Counted from the stretch's first letter, positions 25,655 through 35,439 are shown. The stretch is DNA of 64,000 bases from Acidobacteriota bacterium (GCA_018269075.1 JAFDVJ010000032.1:1-64000); one strand, 5' to 3'. The notes: generated by a model from the letters alone, not told the origin. A program made the numbers and translations.

Positions 25655-28003
25655 CTATTTTTTCTGTCCGGCCTGATTGGCGATCTTCAGTCTCTCGACC
25701 GCCTGCGGATCGTTCGGATTCAGCCTGACGGCTTTTTCGAAATCCCTGACCGCGAGATCGACGCTTCCGCTGCCGAGATAGGCGTTTCCGCGTTCAAGGT
25801 AAGCGGCGTTATCGGCCGTCAGCCAGTATCGCGGATACCATCTGACGGTCCGCGTGTAATTTTCGACGGCACAGGCGTAATCCTTTTTTTCGTAGCATTC
25901 TCTGGCCGACTGGTAATAATTCGGCATCAAAAAAAACGCATACGCCAGATAGCCGACCGAGAACAGCCCGATGATGAAAACAACCACGAGCATCGAAACG
26001 CTCAGCCACTCGATCAGTAATTCCTCCTCTATAAAATAAATCAAATAGCCACTTATGCCCCCAAACAGAAGGGTATAAAGAATCGCGGTTACGACGAATG
26101 CGATCGTCTCGCCGGTCGGCCCGAAATTGTAAATCTCGGTTTTAACAAAAACGGTCGTAAACGATGCCAGCGGGTGGGCGAGCAGATAGGTCGGGACAAT
26201 CAGGCCGATAACAAAAATCGAAACCATAATAACGCCGATAAAGCCGAAAGCTATCTCGCCGCGTCGTTTTCGCTTCGCTTCTTTGAGCCCGTCGCGGGCG
26301 GCCGTCCAATCGGGATCGATGTCGAGCACGGCTTTATAATCCGCGATCGTTTCTTTATAGTCGAGTTTCTGATAATGGGTCAGCCCGCGATCATAATAAA
26401 ATTTCGCTTTGTTTCCGTCGAGTTCGATCGCCCTCGTAAAATCCGCCAGCGCTTTGTCGTAGTTTGCTAAAGCCTCTTTAAAATTGTAGTCGGGCCCGGT
26501 TTGACGATGCTTGATCGCGCGCTGACGGTAGGCGATTCCGCGCTTGTGATAAGCGTCCGCATCCTGAGGACTTAGGTTGATAATGAATGTGAAATGGTTG
26601 ATTGCCTGATTATAATCTTTTCTCCTGAGAGCCATTTCACCCCGCGAATAATACGATACGGCTAAATCGAGACTGGCGGAACTTGATGAAGAACCGTCCC
26701 CGGTCGTTTTCGGCGGCCGCGGCAGGAGCCGATTATCTTCATTCTCGGTCTGTTTGAGCGGCCGCGGCAGGAGCCGCTCCGCGCCGCCCGATTCGGTGTT
26801 CGATGCGGCCGAATCGGAACTCTTTTCGGCGTTTTCGGGCGGCAGCGGAAGGAGGCGTTCATTTTCGGCACCGGTCGTTTGGGCAGGCGGCGAAATGATC
26901 CGCCCGGCGGCCGTTTGCTGCGCTTTCAGTTTCTCGTTTTCGGCCGTCACGGCATCCTTCGTGCGGCGCAGCTCCCGCAGCTCGCTCTGCAGCGCCTCGA
27001 TCTGCTCTTGCAGGTTTTGCGAGGCCTTTCGATCGGCTGCCGAAACCTCTTCGAGCTTACCGAGCGCGGCCTTCAGCTCTTCGCCCCGGCGTTTTTCCTC
27101 AAGCAGGTTTCGATTTGTTTTTTCGGCCTGCCGCTGCGTTTGTTCGAGCTGTCCCTGCAGTTCCTGAAAGCGTTTTTGGTAGTCGTCGATGATTCTGGTG
27201 AATTTGGCTTCGGCGGAAACGATTTCATAAAGGGCTTTCCGCATCTCGCCGGCGGATTGAAAGCGTTTCTCGCGATTCTCGTGCAGGGCCCGTTCGAAAA
27301 ATCCGGTCAGCTCGGCCGGGAAATCCGGAGAGAGCGGTTCGCGCTTGCATTTGGCGATATCGCCCATTTTTCTGAAGGGCGCTTCGCCCGTCAAAATCTG
27401 ATAAAAGGTGACGGACGTCGCCCATAAATCGTCGAGCGGAGTTCTTTCGTGATCGAGGTTGTCGATCTCGTTTCTGATAATTTCCGGGGAACAGTACATC
27501 ATCGAGCCCCCGAGGCCGGTGCTTTGGGTCTTGTCGAAGTCGCGCGCCAGACCGAAATCGCCGATGCAGGCGATCCCGTTTTTCAATAAGATGTTTTCGG
27601 GCTTGATGTCGCGGTGGATGATCGGGACTCCGTGAAGGAATTCGATTCCGCTCAGAACCTCGTCCATTATCTTGAAAATCGTTTCCCTCGGAAAGGATTT
27701 TCCCTTCAACGAGCCGCCGTCTGCGTAGTCACTGACAATGACGTATTTGCCCTGCTCGATAAAGGCGTCCCGGATGGAAATGATGTTGGCGTGGGCGTTG
27801 GCTTTGATCCAGACGGCGATTTCCCCGATGACCTTTTCGATGTCGACACCGGACTCGTCCTTGCCTCTTAAAAATTTGAGCGCATAGTGAACCCGGCCAC
27901 CGCCGAATCCCATCTGCTTTTCGGCCCGCCAGACGTCGCCATAGCTCCCGCGGCCAATTTCATCTTTAAGCTGGTAGCTTCGAATCCAATCGTCCTTATT
28001 CAT
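25655..28003 (-). CDS. Ser/Thr kinase / coiled coil / TPR / membrane protein
   Basis: 782 residues. Kinase domain about 1-260: glycine loop GRGSYGDVW, Lys43, HRDIKPEN (130-137), DFG (149-151) and GGSMMYCSPEI activation segment. A coiled coil follows (about 265-370, LQEQIEALQSELRELRR), then a linker with three RLLPxP motifs (about 385-440), TPRs (about 455-600), three to four membrane helices (IAFGFIGVIMVSIFVIGLIV, LSVSMLVVVFIIGLFSVGYL) and one more TPR pair at the C terminus. Catalytic residues are complete. By eye base composition is less GC-rich than its neighbours. Target unknown. Confidence 0.92.
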   Translation of the reverse strand: MNKDDWIRSYQLKDEIGRGSYGDVWRAEKQMGFGGGRVHYALKFLRGKDESGVDIEKVIGEIAVWIKANAHANIISIRDAFIEQGKYVIVSDYADGGSLKGKSFPRETIFKIMDEVLSGIEFLHGVPIIHRDIKPENILLKNGIACIGDFGLARDFDKTQSTGLGGSMMYCSPEIIRNEIDNLDHERTPLDDLWATSVTFYQILTGEAPFRKMGDIAKCKREPLSPDFPAELTGFFERALHENREKRFQSAGEMRKALYEIVSAEAKFTRIIDDYQKRFQELQGQLEQTQRQAEKTNRNLLEEKRRGEELKAALGKLEEVSAADRKASQNLQEQIEALQSELRELRRTKDAVTAENEKLKAQQTAAGRIISPPAQTTGAENERLLPLPPENAEKSSDSAASNTESGGAERLLPRPLKQTENEDNRLLPRPPKTTGDGSSSSSASLDLAVSYYSRGEMALRRKDYNQAINHFTFIINLSPQDADAYHKRGIAYRQRAIKHRQTGPDYNFKEALANYDKALADFTRAIELDGNKAKFYYDRGLTHYQKLDYKETIADYKAVLDIDPDWTAARDGLKEAKRKRRGEIAFGFIGVIMVSIFVIGLIVPTYLLAHPLASFTTVFVKTEIYNFGPTGETIAFVVTAILYTLLFGGISGYLIYFIEEELLIEWLSVSMLVVVFIIGLFSVGYLAYAFFLMPNYYQSARECYEKKDYACAVENYTRTVRWYPRYWLTADNAAYLERGNAYLGSGSVDLAVRDFEKAVRLNPNDPQAVERLKIANQAGQKK

Positions 28004-28406
28004 AGTCAGTCAAACCGGAGCCTCCGTCTGAAATTGAAAATTCGAATTTCGTCGTCTTCATCGGATTCGGATCGCGCCGGCAAATTCGGCCCGCGGTTCG
28101 TGATGACGGGCGGGCCGGTTTTCGTGATTGTTCGGGGACTCGCCCCGATCGTGCGGCGGGTTTTCGAAACCGGCCGGATCGAAGCGGGCTGGCAGCCGCT
28201 CGACGGGTGACCGATACGGGGTACCGTTTTCTTCCTTGGATTTTCCGTTCATAAATTCCGATTTCGTCCTATTCTATACAAGAATTACAAAATTTGCGAC
28301 AGAAAAATCTCGGTTTCGCCGCCGGCGACCGGGCCGGTAAGCGGTCGCATTCCCGGGTCTGCGGAGGCGTTCGGCTCTGAATGGATTCGGGGGAAGGGCA
28401 GAAGAA
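28004..28406. other. Intergenic region with nothing recognised
   Basis: 403 bases between the divergent-spaced kinase start (28003) and the mfd stop (28407). No convincing gene, terminator or repeat array was found. Short open frames here have no start signal or recognisable protein. Confidence 0.5.
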
Positions 28407-31400
28407 TCATACGCGTATTTCTTCCAACGTCTTTCGCGCCGCTTCGATCGGGTTCGGGGCGTTCGAGACAACGCGCAGGATGCCGTTCGCGGAAAAGACC
28501 GCGCCTTCGTTTTCGGTCAAAAAACGCATCAGCTTTTCGGGCGAAACGTGCGCGTGCTCGCTTAGCTTGACGGCGAAGCCGTTGTTCGTCCGGTCGATCG
28601 AGACGATCTGCAGCGACTCGGCCTGTTTGCGGAGCCGCGCGTAATCGAACAGGTTGTCGACCGACGGCGGGATCTTGCCGTAGCGGTCCTGAATCTCGGC
28701 GTAGATCTTGAGCAGCGCGTCCTCGGAAACGGCCGACGAGACGCGTTTATAAGTGCGGAGCCGCTGCGAAGTCTCGCTGATGTAATCCTGCGGGATCGAG
28801 ACGTCGACGCCCAGGTTGATCGAGACGCTGATCTCGTCCTCGACCGTCTCGCCCTTCAGCTCGGCGATCGTGCGTTCGAGCATCTTCGTGTAGAGATCGA
28901 AGCCCAATGCGTCGATCTGTCCCGACTGCTGGCCGCCTAATATATTGCCCGCGCCGCGCAGCTCGAGATCGAGCGCGGCGATTCGAAAGCCTGCGCCGAG
29001 ATCGGAGAACTCGCGGATCGCCGAGAGCCGCCGGCGGGCGATCGGCGTCAGTTCGAGCTCCGACGGAATTAAAAGATAGGCGTAAGCGCGGCGGTTCGAG
29101 CGGCCGACTCGGCCGCGCAATTGATAAAGCTGCGAGAGGCCGTAGTTATCGGCGCGGTTGATGACGATCGTGTTCGCGCGCGGGATGTCGATGCCGTTCT
29201 CGATGATCGTCGTCGCGACGAGCACGTCGTATTTGTAATCGACGAAATCCAAAACGGCCTGCTCCATCTCTTTTTCGTTCATCTGGCCGTGCGCGATGAC
29301 GACGCGCGCGTCGGGGACGATCCGCTTGACGTGCGCGGCGATCGCCTCGATCGTCTCGACGCGGTTGTGGATGAAAAAGACCTGCCCGCTGCGCGCCATC
29401 TCCAATTCGATCGCCGACTTGACGACGCCCTCGGAAAACTGGACGACCTGCGTGTTGATCGCCAAACGGTCGCGCGGCGGCGTCTCGATCACCGACATAT
29501 CGCGCATTCCGAGAAGCGACATATTCAGCGTCCGCGGGATCGGCGTCGCGCTCAGCGTCAAGACGTCGACTTTTTTCTTGAGCTGCTTTAATTTCTCCTT
29601 GTGCGCGACGCCGAAGCGCTGTTCCTCGTCGACGACGACGAGGCCGAGCTTCGGCAGTTTGACGTCGTTCGATAAAATCCGGTGCGTGCCGATCAGAATG
29701 TCGGTCGCGCCCTTTTCGACCGCCTCGACGACCAGTTTCTGCTCGCGCGCCGAGCGAAAGCGCGAGAGCAGCTCGATCGAGACGGGAAACGCGGCGAAGC
29801 GCTGCTTGAACGTCTCGTAATGCTGGTAGGCGAGCACCGTCGTCGGCGTCAGGACGGCGACCTGCCGGCCGTCCATCACGGCCTTGAACGCGGCGCGCAT
29901 CGCGACCTCCGTTTTGCCGTAGCCGACGTCGCCGACGATCAGCCGGTCCATCGGGACGTCGGTCTGCATATCGTCCTTGGTGTCGTCGATCGCCTTCGCC
30001 TGATCTTCGGTGAGCGTGTAGGGAAAAGCGTCCTCGAACTCCTTCTGCCACGGCGCGTCGGGCGAGAACGCAAAGCCCTTGACGAGCTTGCGTTCGGCGT
30101 AGAGGCGCAGCAGCTCGTCGGCCATATCGCGCATCGCGCGCTTCGCGCGGGCTTTGGTTTTCTGCCAGCCGAGACCGCCGAGCCGGTCGAGCGCCGGCTG
30201 CGTCGCCTCGCCCGACGAGTAGCGCGAGACGAGGTCGAGCCGTTCGACCGGGACGAACAATTTCGTGTTGTCGGCGTAGATCAGGAGCATAAATTCGCGC
30301 TCCTGGCCCTGCGCGGCGATCGTTTGCAAACCCTCGAACCGGCCGATGCCGTGGTCGACGTGGACGACGTAATCGCCGGCCTTGAGATCGCGAAAGTCGG
30401 AGATGAACGCGCCGAGCGCGGTCTTCGACGGGCGGTTCGCGGCCTTTGGCTTCTGATATTCGGCCTGCGTCGTTTCGCCGAAGATGTCGGTCTCGGTCTG
30501 GACGGTGAGCTTCAGCGACGGGATCTCGAAACCGGCTGAGAGATCGCCGACGAGCAGCGTCTCGGGCGCGACCGAAACGTCGTAGTCGCGGAGGATCTCG
30601 AACAAACGCTCGGCGAGCCCGTGCGACTGGAGGACGAAAAATCTCCGATCTTCGGACTTCGGGCCGCGGCCGTCGAGCTTCGTTTTGAGATCGGCGGCGA
30701 AATCGCGGAGATTGCCGTGAAACCGCCGCGTCGCGCGCGCGCCGACGTCGTACTCGACGGCGATCTCGGCGGTCGGAAATAAAAACAATGGGAATTTCGG
30801 ATTTCGGATTTCGGATTTCGGATTTCGGGTTTCACGAGCCGGATCGGCATCGCCGGCGGCGGTCGCGGTTAAGTTGAAGTCGGCCGGCAATTCATTTTCG
30901 AATTCGAGGTTTTCGCCCGTTTGGGCGGCGCTTTTGCCGAGGACGCGGAGCTCCAGGCGCGGCTTGTTTTCGAATCGGGCGCGGAGCTCCTCGCCGTCTA
31001 AGAACAACTCCGACGGTTCGAGGCCGATCTCGCCGGTTTCGATGGTTTCGCGAAAGCGTTTGGCGAGCGTCTCGTAAAACGCGCCGAGCGTCTGTTCGAT
31101 GACCGGCGGCTCGTCGATGACGAAGACGGCGTCTTTCAGATAATCGAAGACCGCGGCTTCGCGCGGCTTGACGAGCGGCAGCAGAAATTCCCAGCCCGAG
31201 AACGATTCGCCCTCGTCGGCGAAATCCGTCCGGTCGCGGACGGCGCGGGCCTGCTTTTCGTCCGGAAAACGCTCGCGCGCGAAAAAAGCCCAGTCGGTAA
31301 AATCCTGCGACTGTGCGGCGAATTCGCGCATCGGCGCGATCGCGATCTCTTTCAGCTGCCCGATCGACAATTGCGTGGCGGCGTCGAACTCGCGGATCGA

Positions 31401-32054
31401 GTCGACCGTGTCGCCGAAGAACTCGAGGCGCACCGGATTCGGCGCGGCCGGCGACCAGACGTCGACGATGCCGCCGCGCACCGAAAACTCGCCGACGTTC
31501 TTGAGCGGCTCCTCGCGGACGTAGCCGGCGGCGACGAGCTTTTCGATCAGCGTTTCGGGCGCGAAATCGGCGTCGCGCTTCAAAACCGCGCCGAGCGCGA
31601 GCATTTCTTTGGGCGCGACGGTTTTCGTGACGAGCGATTTCGCCGCGACGATCAGAAAGTCGGGCTGTGCGAACGTCATCCGCCAGAGCGAGAGCGCGCG
31701 GCGCTCCAAAGTTTCGGCGTGCGGCGAGATGCCGGAATAGATGTCGGATTCGAAGGCGGGCAGGACCAGGAGTGGAGAGTGGAGAGTGGAGAGTGGAGAG
31801 TCGGGTTTTTTTGAGGCGGTGGCGTTTTTTCTCTGGGTCGTCCAGAAATCGAGGTCGCATTCCCAGTTTTCGAGCTCGCGGTTGGAGTCGGCGACGATCA
31901 CGAAAGTCTTCGCGGTCTGCGCCTGCAAATGGGCGAGAACGAACGCTTTGGCGGCGGTCGAAGTGAGGCCGCCGAGACTCACGACGCGCGTCCCGCGGCG
32001 GATTTCGTCGCGCAGTCGGTTGAGCTCGGTCGATTCGGCGGTCGCAAAGTTCAT
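28407..32054 (-). CDS. mfd: Transcription-repair coupling factor Mfd
   Basis: 1215 residues, slightly longer than usual Mfd. It removes RNA polymerase stalled at DNA lesions and recruits UvrA. UvrB-like N-terminal module (FSVRGGIVDVWSP), RNA polymerase-interaction domain (KAGDYVVHVDHGIGRFEGL, about 558-576), translocase with Walker A GDVGYGKT (708-715), DEEQ (809-812), LSATPIPRTL and GRVGRSNRRAYAYLL. Three segments of the N-terminal half look repeat-derived: PDSPLSTLHSPL (84-95), TRNPKSEIRNPK (409-420) and GRGPKSEDRR (462-471). All are in frame and motor motifs are intact, so the protein should work. Confidence 0.97.
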   Translation of the reverse strand: MNFATAESTELNRLRDEIRRGTRVVSLGGLTSTAAKAFVLAHLQAQTAKTFVIVADSNRELENWECDLDFWTTQRKNATASKKPDSPLSTLHSPLLVLPAFESDIYSGISPHAETLERRALSLWRMTFAQPDFLIVAAKSLVTKTVAPKEMLALGAVLKRDADFAPETLIEKLVAAGYVREEPLKNVGEFSVRGGIVDVWSPAAPNPVRLEFFGDTVDSIREFDAATQLSIGQLKEIAIAPMREFAAQSQDFTDWAFFARERFPDEKQARAVRDRTDFADEGESFSGWEFLLPLVKPREAAVFDYLKDAVFVIDEPPVIEQTLGAFYETLAKRFRETIETGEIGLEPSELFLDGEELRARFENKPRLELRVLGKSAAQTGENLEFENELPADFNLTATAAGDADPARETRNPKSEIRNPKFPLFLFPTAEIAVEYDVGARATRRFHGNLRDFAADLKTKLDGRGPKSEDRRFFVLQSHGLAERLFEILRDYDVSVAPETLLVGDLSAGFEIPSLKLTVQTETDIFGETTQAEYQKPKAANRPSKTALGAFISDFRDLKAGDYVVHVDHGIGRFEGLQTIAAQGQEREFMLLIYADNTKLFVPVERLDLVSRYSSGEATQPALDRLGGLGWQKTKARAKRAMRDMADELLRLYAERKLVKGFAFSPDAPWQKEFEDAFPYTLTEDQAKAIDDTKDDMQTDVPMDRLIVGDVGYGKTEVAMRAAFKAVMDGRQVAVLTPTTVLAYQHYETFKQRFAAFPVSIELLSRFRSAREQKLVVEAVEKGATDILIGTHRILSNDVKLPKLGLVVVDEEQRFGVAHKEKLKQLKKKVDVLTLSATPIPRTLNMSLLGMRDMSVIETPPRDRLAINTQVVQFSEGVVKSAIELEMARSGQVFFIHNRVETIEAIAAHVKRIVPDARVVIAHGQMNEKEMEQAVLDFVDYKYDVLVATTIIENGIDIPRANTIVINRADNYGLSQLYQLRGRVGRSNRRAYAYLLIPSELELTPIARRRLSAIREFSDLGAGFRIAALDLELRGAGNILGGQQSGQIDALGFDLYTKMLERTIAELKGETVEDEISVSINLGVDVSIPQDYISETSQRLRTYKRVSSAVSEDALLKIYAEIQDRYGKIPPSVDNLFDYARLRKQAESLQIVSIDRTNNGFAVKLSEHAHVSPEKLMRFLTENEGAVFSANGILRVVSNAPNPIEAARKTLEEIRV
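30794..30828. repeat. Heptamer array (ATTTCGG)5 inside mfd
   Basis: Five tandem copies of ATTTCGG, the unit seen between genes elsewhere in the window. It encodes TRNPKSEIRNPK in Mfd without breaking the frame. Confidence 0.95.
31770..31803. repeat. Heptamer array (GGAGAGT)4 inside mfd
   Basis: Four tandem copies of GGAGAGT near the 5' end of mfd, read in frame as PDSPLSTLHSPL-like sequence. Confidence 0.9.
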
Positions 32055-32390
32055 TGGATAAGTTTAAGAAAATTCGGCGGCGGATGCACGTTCGAAGACG
32101 GTTTTAACGCGAAGGCGCGAAGACGCGGAGACGCAGAGATGGAAAGAGCGGGGAATTCGGTGGGCGGCAAATTCGGTTCGGCCGGCGGCTCGACGGCAGC
32201 CGGAGCGGGACGGCGAAAAACGGCCGGGAAACGAGGGCAAGTCGCTGGCGTTTCGAAAGGAAACGATTGCCGGAGCCGGAAACTTCGGAATAGATGAAAG
32301 ATGACAGATGACAGATGATAGATTTATCCCGTCCGGCGGCTTTCGCTTTCGGCCGATCGAAAAACGCCCGCGCTTTTCCCGTAATCCCCG

Positions 32391-32664
32391 GTCGCCGCCC
32401 GAAAATCGGAAGTCGCCGGAACGAAATCCGAAGTCGCCGGAACGATATCTGAAGTCGCCGGAACAATATCTGAAGTTTCCCGAACGATATCTGAAGTCGC
32501 CGGAGCATTATCTGAAGTTTCCGGAGCGATATCTGAAGTCGCCGGAGCGATATCTGATGTTGCCGGAGCATTATCCGAAGTCGCCGGAGCATTATCCGAA
32601 GTCGCCGGAGCATTATCCGAAGTCGCCGGAGCATTATCCGAAGTCGCCGGAACGCTGGCCGGAA
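32391..32664. repeat. 21-bp tandem repeat array 3 (CGACTT core on minus strand)
   Basis: GTCGCCGG-type starts recur at 32391, 32412, 32433, 32454, 32475, 32496, 32517, 32538, 32559, 32580, 32601, 32622 and 32643: thirteen units at exactly 21 bp. Typical unit GTCGCCGGAGCATTATCCGA plus A. Its complement starts CCGGCGACTT, as in array 1. A CGCGAAGGCGC single arm (32101-32139) and ATCCGAA heptamers (32703-32730) flank it within the 684-base gap between mfd and the MaoC gene. No gene is supported there. Confidence 0.95.
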
Positions 32665-32738
32665 TTAAACTCCCGTTTTCACCGCGCGCCGCCGCCCCGA
32701 AACCAATCCGAAATCCGAAATCCGAAATCCGCAATCGC

Positions 32739-33137
32739 TCAGGGTAGTATCATAATCTTCGCTTCGCCCGTGATGACGGTTTCGCCGTTCTGGTTTTCGC
32801 AGGTCGTGTCGATCGTCACGACGGGTTTGTCGTCGCGGATCTCGCGCACCGTCGCTTTCGCCGTGACGGTGTCGCCGAGAAAGACCGGCGCGGTGAATTT
32901 GAGCGTCTGGCTGAGATAAACGACCTTGTAGTCGCGCAGCTCCCAGCCGAGGACGGCCGAGATGAACGACGCGCCGAGCATCCCGTGCGCGATCCGGCGG
33001 CCGAAACGGGTTTTCGAGGCGAATTCGTCGTCGAGATGAAGCGGGTTGAAATCGCCCGAAACGTCGGCGAATTTTCGGACCAGTTCGTCCGTAACTTCTT
33101 TCGTGGTTGTAAATGTGTCTCCGATTTGCAAAGTCAT
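32739..33137 (-). CDS. MaoC-like (R)-specific enoyl-CoA hydratase
   Basis: 132 residues, a single hot-dog domain. The catalytic Asp/His motif is present as SGDFNPLHLDDEFA, followed by RIAHGMLGASFISAVLG. Such proteins (PhaJ-like) hydrate trans-2-enoyl-CoA to (R)-3-hydroxyacyl-CoA, linking beta-oxidation to other acyl pathways. Length matches single-domain family members. It is divergent from lysS, with heptamer repeats in the shared upstream region. Confidence 0.9.
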   Translation of the reverse strand: MTLQIGDTFTTTKEVTDELVRKFADVSGDFNPLHLDDEFASKTRFGRRIAHGMLGASFISAVLGWELRDYKVVYLSQTLKFTAPVFLGDTVTAKATVREIRDDKPVVTIDTTCENQNGETVITGEAKIMILP

Positions 33138-33326
33138 ACTGTTTTCACTTTCGCACGAAAAACAGCGGTTTTCAATTTCGGATTTCGGATTTCGGATTTC
33201 GGATTTTTCCGGTTCGGGCGGTCATCGTCTGCGGACGAATCGACCGGGTTTGGGAAAATTTTCACTGGCTGTTTTTCAATTGAAAGCGGGATCAACTATA
33301 ATTTTTTACTTATGCCGGCCTTTGAT

Positions 33327-33387
33327 CTTCGGTCTTTGAACTTTGACCTTTGAACTGAAGACCAAAATCAAAGATCAAAGACCGAAG
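33327..33387 (+). repeat. Heptamer foldback hairpin directly upstream of lysS
   Basis: CTTCGGTCTTTGAACTTTGA (33327-33346) pairs with TCAAAGATCAAAGACCGAAG (33368-33387) at 19 of 20 positions. The right arm ends 12 bases before the lysS ATG. A separate ATTTCGG array lies at 33176-33204. Confidence 0.85.
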
Positions 33388-33399
33388 CCCGATAAAATT

Positions 33400-35082
33400 A
33401 TGTCAATCGCAAACACACGAACCGAAACCATCATCGCGGCCGGGATCATCGAGGAAAACGATCAGGTCGCGGCGCGCGTCGAGCATCTGCGGGCGCTCGA
33501 AGCGCTCGTCGGCAATTCCTACCCGAACAAATTCGACCGCTCGCGGATTTCCGATCAGGAAGACGCGATCTCGAACCTGCTCGCTTTCAAGCCGGTCGCC
33601 GAAGTGCTCGCCGAGATCAAATCGCACATCGGGACGCTCGCCGAGGGCGCGCGGCCCGATCCGGTTTTGAAGGACGCGCTCAACAAAAAATTGAAGTTTT
33701 ACGGGACGGCGCGCGTCTCGGGACGGTTGACGACGACGCCGCGGACGATGGGCAAGGCCGCGTTCGTGCATCTTTCGGACGGCAAGCACCGGCTCCAGAT
33801 CTACGTCCGCCGCGACGACGTGCAGGGCGTCTTCAACGGCAAGCTGACGCCGGCCGGCGAGCCGCCGAACCAGACGCCCGCGCCCGAAGCGGTCGACGGG
33901 TGGGAATTGTTCAAACTGCTCGACGGCGGCGATTTCGTCGGCGTCGAGGGGTTTCTGTTCCTGACGAACACCGGCGAATTGTCGATCCACGTCGAAAAGC
34001 TCCAGTTTCTCTCGAAGGCGCTGCTGCCGATGCCCGACAAGATGCACGGCATCGCCGACCCGGAGCTCCGGCGGCGCTACCGCTACGCCGACCTGATCGC
34101 GTCGAGTTTGCAGGTCGAGCACGACGGATTGACGACGCGCGAGGTCTTCGAGCGCCGCGCCCGGCTGATTTCGGGGATGCGGCGGTTCCTCGACGACGCC
34201 GGCTATATCGAGGTCGAAACGCCGATGCTCTCGCCGAAGGCGACCGGCGCGGCGGCGACGCCGTTCGAGACGTATCACAACGCGCTCGACATCCCGCTCT
34301 ATGCGCGGATCGCGCCCGAACTGTATCTCAAGCGCCTGACCGTCGGCGGTTTTGAAAAGGTTTACGAGCTGAACCGCAATTTCCGCAACGAGGGCCTCTC
34401 GCACAAGCACAATCCCGAGTTTACGATGCTCGAATTCTACTGCGCCTATATGGACGTCAACGGGATGATGGACTTTGCCGAGGCGATGATCCGGGAATCG
34501 GTCGAAAAGGCGACGGCCGGCAGCCATCTGGTCGTGTTCGACGGCCGGGAGATCGATTTTTCGAAGTTCGAACGGCTCTCGATGAAGGACGCGATCCTCC
34601 GCTACGGCGACGTCGGCGCGGTCGAGATCACCGACGCGAACATCGTCGAACTGTTCGAAGACCACGTCGAGGAAAATCTGATCCAGCCGACGTTCATCGT
34701 CGATTACCCGAAATCGATCTCGCCGCTCTCGAAGGCGAATCCCGAAAACCCGCAGCTCGCCGAGCGGTTCGAGCTTTTTATCAACGGGATGGAATGCGCG
34801 AACGGCTTTTCCGAGCTCAACGACCCGCAGGAGCAGTACGAACGCTTCGTCGATCAGCAGAAGGCGCGCGAATCGGGCGACCACGAGGCGATGGTGCTGG
34901 ACGAGGACTATATCCGCGCCCTTTCTTACGGGATGCCGCCGGCCGCCGGCATCGGCATCGGCATCGACCGGCTGGTGATGCTGCTGACGAATCGCCACTC
35001 GATCCGCGACGTGATCCTCTTCCCGCATATGCGCCCGCTGACCAAAGAAGTTGGGGAAGTTGAGGAAGTTGGGGAAGTTTAG
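33400..35082 (+). CDS. lysS: Lysyl-tRNA synthetase (class II)
   Basis: 560 residues from ATG 33400 ([15 protein letters not shown]). An upstream in-frame start at 33343 would translate the heptamer repeat. N-terminal anticodon-binding OB domain ([14 protein letters not shown]), then class II core: motif 1 region [17 protein letters not shown], motif 2 [19 protein letters not shown] and motif 3 [14 protein letters not shown]. Charges tRNA-Lys. The last dozen residues ([12 protein letters not shown]) and the stop codon are encoded by GGAAGTTGG-type 9-mer repeats, so the natural C terminus after MRPLTK has been replaced or extended by repeat sequence. Confidence 0.95.
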   Translation: MSIANTRTETIIAAGIIEENDQVAARVEHLRALEALVGNSYPNKFDRSRISDQEDAISNLLAFKPVAEVLAEIKSHIGTLAEGARPDPVLKDALNKKLKFYGTARVSGRLTTTPRTMGKAAFVHLSDGKHRLQIYVRRDDVQGVFNGKLTPAGEPPNQTPAPEAVDGWELFKLLDGGDFVGVEGFLFLTNTGELSIHVEKLQFLSKALLPMPDKMHGIADPELRRRYRYADLIASSLQVEHDGLTTREVFERRARLISGMRRFLDDAGYIEVETPMLSPKATGAAATPFETYHNALDIPLYARIAPELYLKRLTVGGFEKVYELNRNFRNEGLSHKHNPEFTMLEFYCAYMDVNGMMDFAEAMIRESVEKATAGSHLVVFDGREIDFSKFERLSMKDAILRYGDVGAVEITDANIVELFEDHVEENLIQPTFIVDYPKSISPLSKANPENPQLAERFELFINGMECANGFSELNDPQEQYERFVDQQKARESGDHEAMVLDEDYIRALSYGMPPAAGIGIGIDRLVMLLTNRHSIRDVILFPHMRPLTKEVGEVEEVGEV

Positions 35083-35439
35083 GAAGTTTGGGTAGAGCGC
35101 GAAGCGGACTGGAGCGCAAGCGTCCCGCTTGCTATGAGCGCGTTAGCGCGAACGAACGATTCTCTTTGTTTCAAGCTTTAAAGAAAGCGAAACGTTGGTG
35201 CGTTTTTCAAACGCATGGCAAGCGGGACGCTTGCGCTCCAGTCCGCGTCGCGTGCTCACCGAACTTCCCAAACTTCCCAAACTTCCCAAACTGAAAATGA
35301 TCTGCGGCGGAATGCTCAATTGCGATTTGATTGCTAAAATGATTATCACGGCCGATTTCCGGACGGGCAGAATCTGGGGCAAGCTCAACTGATTCCCGTT
35401 CGAATGACGTCCGCAGTTTATTTTTTGGGGGAATCATAA
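35083..35439. other. Gap between lysS and rraB-like gene
   Basis: 357 bases filled by the foldback at 35104-35246 and 9-mer repeats. After 35294 an open frame could give a peptide of about 30 residues (MICGGMLNCDLIAKM and on), but no start signal or homology supports it. Confidence 0.5.
35104..35246. repeat. Foldback element, GGAGCGC family, copy 3
   Basis: Perfect 29-bp arms at 35104-35132 and 35218-35246 (GCGGACTGGAGCGCAAGCGT start). The interior GAGCGCGTTAGCGCGAAC resembles the copy at 51966-52107. The element sits inside an outer inverted pair of GGAAGTTTGGG and CCCAAACTTCC 9-mers (35048-35092 and 35264-35293). Confidence 0.9.

Noticed and set aside
32308-32919. Open frames with KSPERYL / ATSDNAP repeats
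   Set aside because: By-product of 21-bp array 3, with no start signal and running into the MaoC gene antisense.
33403-35028. 541-residue antisense frame across lysS
   Set aside because: Shadow of lysS. No motif or start signal.
35390-35410. tRNA-like GTTCGAAT string
   Set aside because: No acceptor stem, anticodon arm or CCA-proximal pairing around it.
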